Origin: an uncultured Erysipelotrichaceae bacterium
GTDB lineage: Bacteria > Bacillota_I > Bacilli_A > Erysipelotrichales > Erysipelotrichaceae
NCBI GenBank assembly: GCA_947385085.1
Contig: CANDJN010000004.1
Coordinates: 1 to 64,000, forward strand
DNA: 64,000 nucleotides
Reading direction: 5' to 3'
This document shows, piece by piece, positions 34,398-43,592 of the stretch. The notes beneath the pieces are model-generated. The model had not been told where the DNA came from and did not search any database. It saw only the letters and a list, made by a program, of their open reading frames with translations. Made by a program: the position numbers and the translations under genes. Positions within the stretch are counted from its first letter, which is position 1, and every line of letters begins with the position of its first letter.

Positions 34398-34962
34398 TGA
34401 GCTAAGAATAAGATTTTTTAAAGGTATGATTCTTCTTTCATTTCACAAAACATCTGAACCAAAATAAACTTTTTGATTTTGTTGATATGTATAAATGAAG
34501 TTGATATTCTATTCAGTCTTTAAAAGCAGGAAAATTGAAAATATGATTCCACCAAAGTTAATACACGCAAAATGATATGTGCAATAACGGAGGTGGAATT
34601 TTTTTCAGAGATAACAAAATCAAAATTAGTGATTCACATTTCACGAAAATATTGTTAGGATGTTCAAAGAAACAAAAAATGATATGTCGGTTGAAGCTTG
34701 AAAATTCTTCTTGTTATAATACGGATATAAAGGTAAGTCTAAGCAATATGCCATTCTCTGGCTAACCACTATGTGTTAGCACGCAACTTATTAATATTAT
34801 CTTATTTTGGTATTAATGGTAATCTAGGTGGGCTATCGTGATAAAAATAGTATTTAGATAAAAGGATGAATCAGTCTCGTTTGTGGATTCGATAAAATTA
34901 TTATATCTAAAAGCTATTGAATGCTTAATAAAAAATATAAATGCTTTGTACAACCACTACAC
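34398..34962. other. Long gap after the exporter genes
   Basis: No convincing gene was found. ATTCCACC near 34546 and GGTGGAAT with a T-run near 34592 could form a long-looped terminator. A free-standing promoter lies at 34691-34720, and a small inverted repeat GCTAAC/GTTAGC at about 34761-34780. The rest is AT-rich and featureless to me. Confidence 0.4.
34691..34720 (+). promoter_or_regulatory. Orphan promoter in the gap
   Basis: TTGAAG (34691-34696), 18 bases, TATAAT (34715-34720) with the TGn extension. No recognisable gene follows for 370 bases. Confidence 0.4.
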
Positions 34963-34991
34963 TTGCATAAAAAAACAAAAGAAGCTATAAT
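34963..34991 (+). promoter_or_regulatory. Promoter of the padR-type operon
   Basis: TTGCAT (34963-34968), 17 bases, TATAAT (34986-34991). The -10 is inside the left arm of a perfect inverted repeat. Confidence 0.7.
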
Positions 34992-35016
34992 ATATCAATG
35001 TGATATATTATAGCTT
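34982..35016. promoter_or_regulatory. Perfect 16-base inverted repeat (likely PadR operator)
   Basis: The left arm 34982-34997 (AAGCTATAATATATCA) is exactly repeated in reverse complement at 35001-35016 with a three-base spacer. It covers the -10 and start point of the padR promoter. This fits autorepression by a dimeric regulator. Confidence 0.65.
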
Positions 35017-35094
35017 GAGTGTTTCATTGTGAGAATTTATATCTTTACGCTCTTTTGAAACAAAGGCTCAATGATAAAAGAAAGAGGAAAGAAA

Positions 35095-35652
35095 ATGGCA
35101 TCAGAAAAGAAGATGGACTGTGTGATTTTAGGATTGTTAAGTCATGAAGAATTGACGGGCTATGAGATTAAGCGGAGAATGGATACGACATTACATTATT
35201 TTTGGGGCGCTAGCTATGGCAGTATTTATCCGACTCTCAATGATTTGGTAAAACGCGGCTTAGCGAGTAAAAGAACAGTGCCGGAAAATAAACGAAATAA
35301 GCAAATATATACGATTACAAGTGAGGGAAGGGATTATTTAAAACATTGGTTAGCTCTACCGGTGGAAAAGGATGAATTGCGCTATGAAACATTGTTAAAG
35401 CTGTTTTTTGGCAATGAACAGGGCGCAAGTATGACAATGCATCACATTGATGCTTTTGCGCAAAAGGTGGAAAAGGAATTGGCACAGCTTAACAAGGCAT
35501 CGGATATTTTAAAGCAATGCTTAGATGAGGATCCATCACACCAATATTACTTATTCACGGTTGACTTTGGTATCAAAACCTATCAAAGCTATTTAAATTG
35601 GTGTTGTGAAACAAAGCAGCGATTGTCAGAAATGGCGGATAAATCATGCTAG
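35095..35652 (+). CDS. PadR-family transcriptional regulator
   Basis: This is a 185-residue PadR protein. The N-terminal winged helix has DCVILGLLSHEELTGYEIK and SYGSIYPTLNDLVKRGL, with YTITSEGRDYL in the wing. A helical C-terminal dimerisation half follows. ATG 35095 is preferred over 35071 because GAGG lies seven bases before it. A long palindrome overlaps its promoter. The next gene overlaps its stop by seven bases, so the membrane protein is a likely target or partner. Confidence 0.88.
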   Translation: MASEKKMDCVILGLLSHEELTGYEIKRRMDTTLHYFWGASYGSIYPTLNDLVKRGLASKRTVPENKRNKQIYTITSEGRDYLKHWLALPVEKDELRYETLLKLFFGNEQGASMTMHHIDAFAQKVEKELAQLNKASDILKQCLDEDPSHQYYLFTVDFGIKTYQSYLNWCCETKQRLSEMADKSC

Positions 35653-36128
35653 GGCATTTTGGTTTCTCATACATCGGCTGCTTGTTTTTATTGATGCTTA
35701 TGATTCCCAATTTGCTTTGGACAAGCAGAAAGCCTCAGGGATATACCGGTGATAATGAGAATAACATCCTGCTGCTTTTTGAGCGTAGCGGAGAAATAGT
35801 CACAAGCTGTTGTGCGTGTATCTTCGCTGATTTTAACATTCAGCCATGGACTGCCTGGTCATGGTGGCTCGTCGCTGCCTTTGTGCTTATGGTTCTGTAT
35901 GAATATTGGTGGTATCGCTATTTCCAAAGTGAACGCATGCTGAAAGATTTTTATCGCAGTCTATGGATTATACCCCTTGGCGGCGCGACGCTGCCGGTGC
36001 TGGCATTTTTCTGCCTAGGAATCTATGGCAGGGTAGGCATCATGATCCTGGGGGTGCTTATCTTAAGCATCGGACATATCGGAATTCATTACCAGCATCG
36101 AAAAGAGCTTGATCATGTAAAAAACTAA
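35646..36128 (+). CDS. Membrane protein of unknown function (PadR-linked)
   Basis: This 160-residue protein has about four hydrophobic helices and begins GFSYIGCLFLLMLMIPN. A region rich in Trp follows. It ends in a charged His/Lys tail. Similar hypothetical proteins occur in Clostridia, but no function is known to me. Translation is coupled to padR by a seven-base overlap. Confidence 0.7.
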   Translation: MLGHFGFSYIGCLFLLMLMIPNLLWTSRKPQGYTGDNENNILLLFERSGEIVTSCCACIFADFNIQPWTAWSWWLVAAFVLMVLYEYWWYRYFQSERMLKDFYRSLWIIPLGGATLPVLAFFCLGIYGRVGIMILGVLILSIGHIGIHYQHRKELDHVKN

Positions 36129-36358
36129 TGTGAAGAAAGTGAAAAACAATCGTTGTATATGACTAATTTATTAATAATAAAATAATAATGAAATATTTGA
36201 AATAGAACACTAAATTTTATAATAGAAATAGCAATGAATTATTTTATAAAATCGAATACGGTTTGTATTAAAGAATGAATTCGATAAGGCTTGAATGTGA
36301 TTTTTTACTGTTCTTTTATTACCAATTCGCGTATAATAATATCCAGAGGGTGATGAAA

Positions 36359-37036
36359 ATGTATCGCATTATGGTAATTGAAGATCATGAAAAAATCAGA
36401 AATGAGCTTTGTGACTTTTTACATAAAAACGGCTATGATAGTATCGGTGTTGATGATTTTGAACATGTTCTGGAGGCGATCAGTGACCAAAAGCCGGATT
36501 TGTTATTACTGGATTTGAATTTGCCGGTATATGATGGCTATTATATTTGTCGTGAGGTTCGTAAGAGTAATAAGGAATTGCCGATCATTATTGTCACCAG
36601 CCGTGATTCGGACATGGATGAATTGATTTCAATGAATCTCGGGGCGGATGATTTTATCACGAAGCCTTATCATCTCCAGATTTTGTTGGCACGCATCGCG
36701 CGGCTGTTACAGCGAACCTATGAAAATCATACCTCCAGTCTGCTTGCGATCGGTGATATTACACTTGACATCGGTAAAAGCACGATTACGTATCACGGAC
36801 AGAGTGTAGATTTAACCAAAAACGAGCTGCGGATTATGCATTGTTTGTTTCAAAACAAAAATACGATCGTATCACGTGAGGAATTGATGAAGCATATGTG
36901 GGACTGTGAATTGTTTGTGGATGACAATACGCTGACGGTGAATATCAACCGGCTGCGTAAGAAATTGGAATACATTCGTTTGGATGATCTCATTCAAACC
37001 AAACGCGGCATGGGGTATATCATTTATGAAGCTTAG
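36359..37036 (+). CDS. OmpR-family response regulator
   Basis: This is a 226-residue regulator with a receiver domain (phospho-acceptor Asp52 in LLLDLNLP, KPYH at the conserved Lys) and a C-terminal winged helix (SREELMKHMWDCE...VNINRLRKKL). ATG 36359 is eight bases after AGAGGG; an earlier ATG at 36353 is too close. The histidine kinase gene overlaps its end by 11 bases. The 230 bases upstream are AT-rich, with only a TATAAT at 36332-36337. Confidence 0.9.
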   Translation: MYRIMVIEDHEKIRNELCDFLHKNGYDSIGVDDFEHVLEAISDQKPDLLLLDLNLPVYDGYYICREVRKSNKELPIIIVTSRDSDMDELISMNLGADDFITKPYHLQILLARIARLLQRTYENHTSSLLAIGDITLDIGKSTITYHGQSVDLTKNELRIMHCLFQNKNTIVSREELMKHMWDCELFVDDNTLTVNINRLRKKLEYIRLDDLIQTKRGMGYIIYEA

Positions 37037-38036
37037 CGATTTTATCAAGGATAAGCTTTATTTAATTCTTTCAGCGGCTTTGACGTTCGTAACGATGTTT
37101 CTGTTTTTACAAGCAGTACACTGTAACAAGCAGGTGATTATTACCGTTGCGCTGTTATTCTGGGCTTTTGTCTTTATTATGCTCACAGTGGAATATTTGC
37201 GGCGCAGGGTGTTTTATCAAAATGCGTATACGATTTTGAATGATCTGGATCAAAAATATTTATTGACGGAAATTGTGGAAGAGCCTCAGTTTATTGACGG
37301 TGTGATCTTTTATGATGTCATGCAGGAAATTAATAAGGATATGCTGGAACATGTGAATGAATACAAGTATCGGGAAGAAGACTACCGCAATTATATCGAA
37401 ATGTGGGTTCATGAAATCAAAACGCCGTTGGCAGCTGCCAGGCTGATCATTGATAATCATGACAACGAGGTGACGCAAAGCATTGCGGAGGAATTGGATA
37501 AGGTGGAAAATCTGGTGGAACAAACGCTGTATTATGCCCGTTCTACTACGTTAGAGAAGGATTATATCATTAAGGAAATGCCCTTGCAGCCCAGTGTTCA
37601 TAAAGTCATTCGCCGCCATGCGAAGGAATTTATTTATCGTAATATCAAGGTGGAAACGCAAGGGCTATCAGAAACGGTATACAGTGACGCCAAGTGGCTG
37701 GAATTCATCTTGAATCAGATTATTTCCAATGCTTTGAAATACAGTGAGAGTGGTGGGAAGATTCGCATTGAAACAAAGAAATGTGAGGATTCCTTGATTC
37801 TGTCGATTCAGGATGAGGGGATCGGCATTTCCCTAAACGATTTGCCGCGGATTTTCGACAAGGGCTTTACCGGTCATAATGGTCGAAACAATGAAAAGGC
37901 TACCGGTATGGGCTTATACTTGTGCAAGCTGCTTTGCGATAAGCTTTATTTAAGCATTTCAGCATCCTCCAATGAAGGACAGGGAACAACGATTCGCATT
38001 ACCTTTCCCATCAATGCGATGTTATTGTTAAAATAA
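37026..38036 (+). CDS. BceS-like intramembrane-sensing histidine kinase
   Basis: This 336-residue kinase has two close transmembrane helices (about residues 10-30 and 37-56), almost no external loop and no HAMP domain. The phospho-acceptor is His129 in WVHEIKTPLA, followed by an ATPase domain with NQIISNALKYS, DEGIGI and GMGLYL. Such BceS/GraS kinases normally sense flux through an adjacent peptide-antibiotic transporter, but none is next to this pair. The start lies within the regulator's last codons. Confidence 0.88.
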   Translation: MKLSDFIKDKLYLILSAALTFVTMFLFLQAVHCNKQVIITVALLFWAFVFIMLTVEYLRRRVFYQNAYTILNDLDQKYLLTEIVEEPQFIDGVIFYDVMQEINKDMLEHVNEYKYREEDYRNYIEMWVHEIKTPLAAARLIIDNHDNEVTQSIAEELDKVENLVEQTLYYARSTTLEKDYIIKEMPLQPSVHKVIRRHAKEFIYRNIKVETQGLSETVYSDAKWLEFILNQIISNALKYSESGGKIRIETKKCEDSLILSIQDEGIGISLNDLPRIFDKGFTGHNGRNNEKATGMGLYLCKLLCDKLYLSISASSNEGQGTTIRITFPINAMLLLK

Positions 38037-38096
38037 AAAAGCTGGTTTCTGAAGTGAATGAAAAATCCTATCCATTCATTTCATATTCAGCTTTTT
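38036..38096. terminator. Bidirectional terminator between convergent operons
   Basis: AAAAAGCTG and CAGCTTTTT are the outer arms of a long hairpin that also pairs GTGAATG with CATTCAT. It serves the kinase gene (plus) and the end of the his operon (minus). Confidence 0.75.
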
Positions 38097-38617
38097 CTTT
38101 TTATATGAGATTGATCAAGCGCTATCCAGTAGGTGACTTCACCTTCCGCTTCTTTTTCCCATTGTCCTCCACAGCTTTCTATAATTCGCCGTGAGGCCAT
38201 GTTGTCGCTGTTGGTACTGAGCATGACTGCGGTTAAGGAATACTGTTCAAATGCTTCCTTTAACATCGCCTTTAACATAAGCTTTCCATAGCCGCGGTGG
38301 CGATAGCTGTAAGCAATGGCATATCCGATATGTCCGCCTCGTTGCCGCAGAGCGTCATTTAAGGTATGGCGGATGCGGATAGTTCCAACGGGAACATCAT
38401 CGACATAAAACCAGTATTCGGTGGATGGAACCATCCAGCCGGGAAGATTGATACCTTGTGATATTTCCCACTTGCGCTGAAGCCATTGGTGAAAATCGGC
38501 AATGGATAAGCCATAGGCATCGTTATGGAATCCGTTTTCTTCTGCCAAAATCTGTTGTAAAAGATGGTAAACATCCGATCCATCATCTATGCTCAGCTTG
38601 CGCAATTCTGTTTTCAT
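38087..38617 (-). CDS. GNAT-family acetyltransferase at the end of the his operon
   Basis: This is a 176-residue GNAT protein with the acetyl-CoA loop YRHRGYGKLM and the later strand AVMLSTNSDNMASRRIIESCG. ATG 38617 is chosen; a longer reading would run back through hisE. It starts 11 bases downstream of hisE, so it is co-transcribed. The substrate is unknown, and it is not a histidine enzyme. Confidence 0.82.
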   Translation of the reverse strand: MKTELRKLSIDDGSDVYHLLQQILAEENGFHNDAYGLSIADFHQWLQRKWEISQGINLPGWMVPSTEYWFYVDDVPVGTIRIRHTLNDALRQRGGHIGYAIAYSYRHRGYGKLMLKAMLKEAFEQYSLTAVMLSTNSDNMASRRIIESCGGQWEKEAEGEVTYWIALDQSHIKRKS

Positions 38618-38627
38618 TTTTCTCTGA

Positions 38628-38954
38628 TTAATATTTTTCAATTTTTCGCCGCTCTGCTTTGCGGTTGTGCTGTTTGCCGGAGCGCTTCGCCAGTTCTGCT
38701 TCAATGGCGGCTAGGGGAATTTTACACTGTGCCATCAGCACAAAGAGATGATAGAGCTCATCGCTGATTTCGTTGATCAATTCCTCACGATCATTTTTCA
38801 TCGCAGCGATGATGACTTCGGCATTTTCTTCTCCTACTTTCTTACAAATTTTCTCCAAGCCTTGGTCGAATAGATAAGCGGTATAGCTACCTTCCTCTCT
38901 TGTGGCTTGGCGCTGACAAATGGTTTCGTATAAATGATGAAATTCTGAATTCAT
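38628..38954 (-). CDS. hisE: Phosphoribosyl-ATP pyrophosphatase
   Basis: This 108-residue all-helical protein performs the second step of histidine synthesis, PRPP-ATP adduct to PR-AMP. The motif GEENAEVIIAA and the ISDELYHLFVLM helix carry the metal-binding acidic residues. In many bacteria it is fused to HisI. Here it stands alone, because HisI is fused to HisF just upstream. It begins one base after the hisFI stop. Confidence 0.93.
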   Translation of the reverse strand: MNSEFHHLYETICQRQATREEGSYTAYLFDQGLEKICKKVGEENAEVIIAAMKNDREELINEISDELYHLFVLMAQCKIPLAAIEAELAKRSGKQHNRKAERRKIEKY

Positions 38955-38955
38955 T

Positions 38956-40077
38956 TTAATTTTCCTCCTTTTCCAGCTTGATGCGCTGATAGAAGCAGCT
39001 GTGAGCGCCGGTATGACAGGCAGCTTCGTGCTGATGCACGGTTAATAACAGCGTATCCTTGTCGCAGTCATAGGCGATTGCGCGCACTTCCTGATAATGA
39101 CCGCTTGTTTCACCCTTGAGCCACAGCTGTTTACGGGAGCGGCTGTAGTAACAAGCCAAGCGGCGCTTAAGGGTAATGCGCAGCGATTCTTTATTCATAT
39201 ATGCTAACATCAGCACTTCCCTGGTACCTTCTTCCTGTACAATGACGGGAAGCAATCCATCCTGCTTCGTAAAGTCCATCTTTGCGATCAGCGCCTCCAC
39301 ATCTTCATCCCATGCTTGAGTGCGCACTGAGATGCCCCGATGATGCAGATAATCCTTGACCTCAGCGACTTCTACCTCGCCATAATGGAAAAGCGAGGCG
39401 GCTAATGCCGCATCCGCCGCATCCTGGGCAAATACATCGTAGAAATGTTTGAGTGAGCCACCACCTCCGGAGGCGATGATTGGAACCTTGGCAGTGGTGT
39501 TAACTGCCTGACACAGCTGCAGATCGAAACCCTGTTTGGTGCCGTCCGCGTCCATGCTGGTCAATAGAATTTCGCCTGCGCCAAGCTCTTGTACGTAACG
39601 CGCCCATTCCAGCACATCAATTCCTGTATCAATGCGTCCGCCGTGAATGACAACATTCCAGCCATCCTTGGACTCCCGCATTTTAGCGTCGATGGCCACC
39701 ACAACACATTGTGAGCCAAACATCGAAGCGGCTTGCTTAATCAGCTGTGGATTTTTGATCGCTGCCGAATTAAGGGCAACCTTATCCGCGCCGCAGCGCA
39801 GGATTTGCTTAATATCTTCCAAAGAACGGATGCCGCCGCCGACCGTAAAGGGAATGAATATTTTTTCCGCAACCTGCGCCGCCAAATCCGCGATTGTCTT
39901 GCGGTTTTCATGCGTGGCGGTAATGTCCAGAAAGACGAGCTCATCTGCGCCTTGAGACGCATAGAGCTTTGCCAATTCCACCGGATCGCCGACATCCTTT
40001 AAGCCGATGAAGTTAACGCCCTTTACGACCTTGCCATCCTTAATATCCAGACAGGGGATAATTCTTTTCGTATACAT
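38956..40077 (-). CDS. hisFI: Fused HisF-HisI: IGP synthase cyclase subunit and phosphoribosyl-AMP cyclohydrolase
   Basis: This is one open frame of 373 residues. Residues 1 to about 252 are HisF, with catalytic Asp11 in CLDIKDG, the second Asp in VVAIDAK, and phosphate loops GGGI and SGGGG. Residues about 265-373 are HisI, with zinc-site motifs CYYSRSRK...LWLKGETSG and [11 protein letters not shown]. The two enzymes are steps six and three of the pathway. HisI is more often fused to HisE, so this arrangement is unusual. The linker carries no stop codon and I see no frameshift. Confidence 0.93.
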   Translation of the reverse strand: MYTKRIIPCLDIKDGKVVKGVNFIGLKDVGDPVELAKLYASQGADELVFLDITATHENRKTIADLAAQVAEKIFIPFTVGGGIRSLEDIKQILRCGADKVALNSAAIKNPQLIKQAASMFGSQCVVVAIDAKMRESKDGWNVVIHGGRIDTGIDVLEWARYVQELGAGEILLTSMDADGTKQGFDLQLCQAVNTTAKVPIIASGGGGSLKHFYDVFAQDAADAALAASLFHYGEVEVAEVKDYLHHRGISVRTQAWDEDVEALIAKMDFTKQDGLLPVIVQEEGTREVLMLAYMNKESLRITLKRRLACYYSRSRKQLWLKGETSGHYQEVRAIAYDCDKDTLLLTVHQHEAACHTGAHSCFYQRIKLEKEEN

Positions 40078-40088
40078 GGCAATACTCC

Positions 40089-40802
40089 TTAATCCGCCAG
40101 TGCTAGCGCCTGCTTGAAATCCAGCGTTTTAGCATAAATGGCCTTGCCGATGATCGCTCCCTGTACGCCTAAATCCTTTAAAGCACGGACGTCATCCAGT
40201 GTTTTCACACCACCGGAAGCGATAATGTCGATGGATACGTGTTGACGCAATGCCTTTAGCATCGCAAGGTTGGGTCCTGACAGTGTACCATCCTTGGCAA
40301 TGTCAGTAAAGATAATCGTAGATACTCCTAATTCCTCTAAATGCTTCGCAAAATCCAGATAAGCAATCTCGCTGTCATCCAGCCAGCCACGGGTTGCGAC
40401 AAACCCATCGCGACAATCCAAGCCGACCGCAATTTGACTGCCATAGCGCGCTAACGCTTCCTTTAACAAGCCTTCTTCTTCGATCGCCTGTGTTCCCAAA
40501 ATCACTCTTGCGACACCATGATTCAAATAATCGTTAATATCTGCCATCGTGCGGATACCGCCGCCAATTTCAACGGGAATGGACAGTTCCGCAGCGACCT
40601 GGACAACTATATCATGATGAATCCGTCTGCCCGCTTTCGCACCGTCCAAATCTACTAGGTGTAAAAATGGAGCACCCTGCTTGGCAAAGGAATGTGCCAG
40701 TGATAAAATGCTTTCTCCAACGACCTCTTTTTGGTCATAATTGCCTTGATGCAGGCGCACCGGCTGATGATGGATCATATCAATTGCAGGTAATAAAATC
40801 AT
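40089..40802 (-). CDS. hisA: ProFAR isomerase HisA
   Basis: This 237-residue TIM barrel is the fifth-step isomerase. The catalytic aspartates are Asp8 (LPAIDMI) and the later Asp in the VGLDCRDG strand. The phosphate loops are GGGIRT and SGGV. The start is ATG 40802 with AAAGGAG upstream, not the longer frame that runs back through the acetyltransferase gene. It overlaps the end of that gene by 23 bases. Confidence 0.93.
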   Translation of the reverse strand: MILLPAIDMIHHQPVRLHQGNYDQKEVVGESILSLAHSFAKQGAPFLHLVDLDGAKAGRRIHHDIVVQVAAELSIPVEIGGGIRTMADINDYLNHGVARVILGTQAIEEEGLLKEALARYGSQIAVGLDCRDGFVATRGWLDDSEIAYLDFAKHLEELGVSTIIFTDIAKDGTLSGPNLAMLKALRQHVSIDIIASGGVKTLDDVRALKDLGVQGAIIGKAIYAKTLDFKQALALAD

Positions 40803-41364
40803 TTCTATCACTCCTTTCGCTGAATTCGTATTCCATAATATAGGCTCCAAGCACTTGTTCTTGGATATGGAAGAAATTTTTGAGATAAGCGACCTTTTGA
40901 AAGCCAAAGCGCTCATATAAGGCAATGGCACGCTCATTATCTTCAATCACTTCTATGGATATGATCGCAATCGTCGACTGTGCCTTAGCATAATTCATGA
41001 TTTCCTTCATCATGGCAGTTGCGATCCCTTGATGCCAAAATGCCTTTCTTACCGATAAGCCAAAGCCTGCGCGGTGTGCCATGCGCGCTTTCGGGGCAAC
41101 AAACAAATCACAGAAGCTCGCAATTTCACCGTCTACCTCAGCTATCCAAAGTCGATTAATCGGATGCTTATTGGTATCCTCAATGAATTTTTGTTCTTCC
41201 TCAATACTTTTGTCAATTCCCTCTGAACCAAAGGTCAGATTATGCGATTCTCCACCGATGATTTTACAATATTCCAATATCGCTGCCGCATCTTCCTTTT
41301 GCGGAGTGCGAATAATTATGGAATCTTTCGGCTTGGAAACACTGTGATCGGCTGAATTATTCAT
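40780..41364 (-). CDS. GNAT-family acetyltransferase inserted in the his operon
   Basis: This 194-residue GNAT protein has the acetyl-CoA loop KAFWHQGIATAMM and the strand ISIEVIEDNERAIALYERFGF, typical of RimI/peptidoglycan- or antibiotic-type GNATs. ATG 41364 follows AAGGAG and lies inside the end of hisH. Both ends overlap his genes, so it is firmly part of the operon although it is not a known histidine-pathway enzyme. Confidence 0.87.
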   Translation of the reverse strand: MNNSADHSVSKPKDSIIIRTPQKEDAAAILEYCKIIGGESHNLTFGSEGIDKSIEEEQKFIEDTNKHPINRLWIAEVDGEIASFCDLFVAPKARMAHRAGFGLSVRKAFWHQGIATAMMKEIMNYAKAQSTIAIISIEVIEDNERAIALYERFGFQKVAYLKNFFHIQEQVLGAYIMEYEFSERSDRNDFITCN

Positions 41365-41983
41365 ACTTATACTCCTTGTTTTCAAAGTCAATAAAGTTTT
41401 GCAGGATGCGCAGGCCATCATGACCGCTTTTTTCAGGATGAAACTGGCACGCCCAAATATGCCCTTTACGAAAAGCACCGGGAATGACAAGGTTGCCATA
41501 GGTACTGGTTGCGACGAGATCATTTTCATCATAGCCCTGCGCATAATAAGAATGCACGTAATAAACATAAGGATGATGTAAGCCGTTTAACATTTGATCG
41601 CATTTGTTTTCCATCAGATCATTCCAGCCAATGTGAGGAATTTTCACCTCCGCGCTGTCCATGTGTACGACGCTTCCTTTTAATAAGCCCAAGCCTTGAC
41701 ATGGCTCAACTTCTGTTCCTGATTCAAATAAGACCTGCATGCCCAAGCAAATGCCAAGCAGCGGAATGTTTCGTTCTACGGCATTGTGAATCGCTTCGAC
41801 GAGATTTTGTTTGTGCAGCTGCTTCATACAATCAGGGAAGGCGCCGACACCGGGGAGAATTAAACGATCCACGCCAAAACATTGTTTGGGGTGTTCACAA
41901 AGCAGCGTATCTTGATGAAGATAGGCAAGGGCATTCTGAAGACTTTTCAGATTGCCTGCCCCATAATCAATAATTCCAATCAT
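41357..41983 (-). CDS. hisH: IGP synthase glutaminase subunit HisH
   Basis: This is a 208-residue class I glutamine amidotransferase. The nucleophile Cys is in LGICLGMQ (about residue 79), and the His-Glu pair is in QFHPEKSG. It supplies ammonia to HisF, here carried on the HisF-HisI fusion. The start follows hisB closely (2 bases). Confidence 0.95.
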   Translation of the reverse strand: MIGIIDYGAGNLKSLQNALAYLHQDTLLCEHPKQCFGVDRLILPGVGAFPDCMKQLHKQNLVEAIHNAVERNIPLLGICLGMQVLFESGTEVEPCQGLGLLKGSVVHMDSAEVKIPHIGWNDLMENKCDQMLNGLHHPYVYYVHSYYAQGYDENDLVATSTYGNLVIPGAFRKGHIWACQFHPEKSGHDGLRILQNFIDFENKEYKYE

Positions 41984-41985
41984 TT

Positions 41986-42564
41986 TTACAGCACTCCTTT
42001 GGTGGACGGAAGCTGATCTGAGGTAATGGCACAGGCTTCCTTGAGGGCGCGGCCCAGTGCTTTAAAAATTGCTTCGATTTTATGATGATCGTTTTCTCCG
42101 TAGGGTACATTGATATGGAGGGTAATTCCGGCATGATTCGCAAAGGCGCGTAAAAACTCGCTGACCATCTCACAGGAAAAACCACCGATGCTTTCCCGTT
42201 TTAAATCACAATGATAGACAAGATAGGGGCGGTTGGAAATATCGAGTGTTACCTGTGCCAGCACTTCATCCATCACCATGGAGAAGCAGCCGTAGCGCTG
42301 AATGCCGACTTTATTGCCGAGTGCGGCTTTGAAACAGTCGCCCAGCAGGATCCCGCAGTCCTCCACCGTGTGATGATCGCAGACATGTAAATCCCCCTGC
42401 GCCTTGAGCTGTAAGGAAAAGTCGCCGTGAAAGGCAAACAGCGTTAACATATGATCAAAAAATCCGATTCCTGTATCAATGCTTGTTTCTTCGTTATTCG
42501 TTAGAGCAAGACGCATGGTTATGCTTGTTTCGTTTGTGACTCGCTTCGCTTCTGCACTTCTCAT
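41986..42564 (-). CDS. hisB: Imidazoleglycerol-phosphate dehydratase HisB
   Basis: This 192-residue single-function dehydratase (no phosphatase domain) has manganese-binding motifs FFDHMLTLFAFH, CDHHTVEDCG and the repeat FANHAGITLH. A separate histidinol phosphatase is not present in this operon, so that step must be encoded elsewhere. It overlaps the hisC stop by four bases. Confidence 0.95.
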   Translation of the reverse strand: MRSAEAKRVTNETSITMRLALTNNEETSIDTGIGFFDHMLTLFAFHGDFSLQLKAQGDLHVCDHHTVEDCGILLGDCFKAALGNKVGIQRYGCFSMVMDEVLAQVTLDISNRPYLVYHCDLKRESIGGFSCEMVSEFLRAFANHAGITLHINVPYGENDHHKIEAIFKALGRALKEACAITSDQLPSTKGVL

Positions 42565-43592
42565 AAATCCTCCTTGTGCGAAAATACTTCCGCAAATGTT
42601 TCTATCATCATTTTATTTTCATCGGGAGTGCCGATTGTGATGCGAAAGGCATCGCTATTCGCATAGTCGCGGATATAAATCTGATGCTTTTTTAATGCCG
42701 CAAACAGTTCATGCTTGCGCGCTGTTTTGCCATACAGAAAGTTGGCTTCGGAAGGGAAAATGGTTAAGCCCGCTTCGCTAAATGCTTGAAGTTCCTTATA
42801 TAGTAGCTCTCGCTGACCAATAATAGTCTTAACATTTTCCGCCATTATCTCATGATGCGTTAATACTAATTCCGCAATCATCTGGGTAAGGGAATTGACA
42901 TTATAGGGTACCTTATGAGGACGCAGCTGCTTCATCCGCTGTAAATTGGTGATCATACAGCCACAGCGCAGGGCAGCGATGCCAAAGGCTTTGGAGAGGG
43001 TACGCAATACGATCAGATTTTCGTATTGATCGACATCATGAACGATACTGGCAGGCGCAAATTCACCATAGGCTTCATCCACGATAATAGGAATGGTGGG
43101 AAAGGCGTCGAGAATTTGATGGATTTCCTTAGGGGCAAGCCATCGTCCGGTGGGATTGTTGGGATTGGAAAAGAGAATCAAATCCACCTCATTTTGTTTT
43201 CCATAGGTGATAAAGTCACTTACCGAGAATGGCTGAGCTCCATCACAGGGATAGGTTAGGATTTTACCGTCATGGATTGCCGTATAGTAATCATACATGG
43301 AAAAATCCGGCTGTAGTGTGTAGACGCACTTTCCTTGATGGATGAAATGACCGATTAGAAAACCGATCATTTCATCGCTGCCATTGCCAAACAGGATCTG
43401 ATCCGCATTGATGTGCAAATAGCTGCCATAAGCGGCACGCAGCGCCTTGGCACTGTCCTGTGGATAGCGATGAAAGTCGATGTCATCCACGCGTGCTTTG
43501 ACTTCCTCGCGGATCATTGCGGGAAGGGGAAAAGGCGATTCGTTGGCATTAAGTAAAACTCCCGCTGTTTGCTTGACTTCATATGTTTTCAT
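42561..43592 (-). CDS. hisC: Histidinol-phosphate aminotransferase HisC
   Basis: This is a 343-residue fold-type I PLP enzyme. The PLP lysine is in LRTLSKAFGIA, the SNPNNPTG loop and DEAYGEF are present, and FRITIGTPDEN closes the C-terminal domain. It converts imidazole-acetol phosphate to histidinol phosphate. Its start overlaps hisD by 14 bases. Confidence 0.94.
   Translation of the reverse strand: MKTYEVKQTAGVLLNANESPFPLPAMIREEVKARVDDIDFHRYPQDSAKALRAAYGSYLHINADQILFGNGSDEMIGFLIGHFIHQGKCVYTLQPDFSMYDYYTAIHDGKILTYPCDGAQPFSVSDFITYGKQNEVDLILFSNPNNPTGRWLAPKEIHQILDAFPTIPIIVDEAYGEFAPASIVHDVDQYENLIVLRTLSKAFGIAALRCGCMITNLQRMKQLRPHKVPYNVNSLTQMIAELVLTHHEIMAENVKTIIGQRELLYKELQAFSEAGLTIFPSEANFLYGKTARKHELFAALKKHQIYIRDYANSDAFRITIGTPDENKMMIETFAEVFSHKEDL

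Noticed and set aside
34577..34765. 62-codon plus-strand frame
   Set aside because: It spans an internal T-run and a strong promoter and has no ribosome binding site or coding pattern.
36129..36358. Possible small gene in the AT-rich gap before the response regulator
   Set aside because: Only short frames without ribosome binding sites are present.
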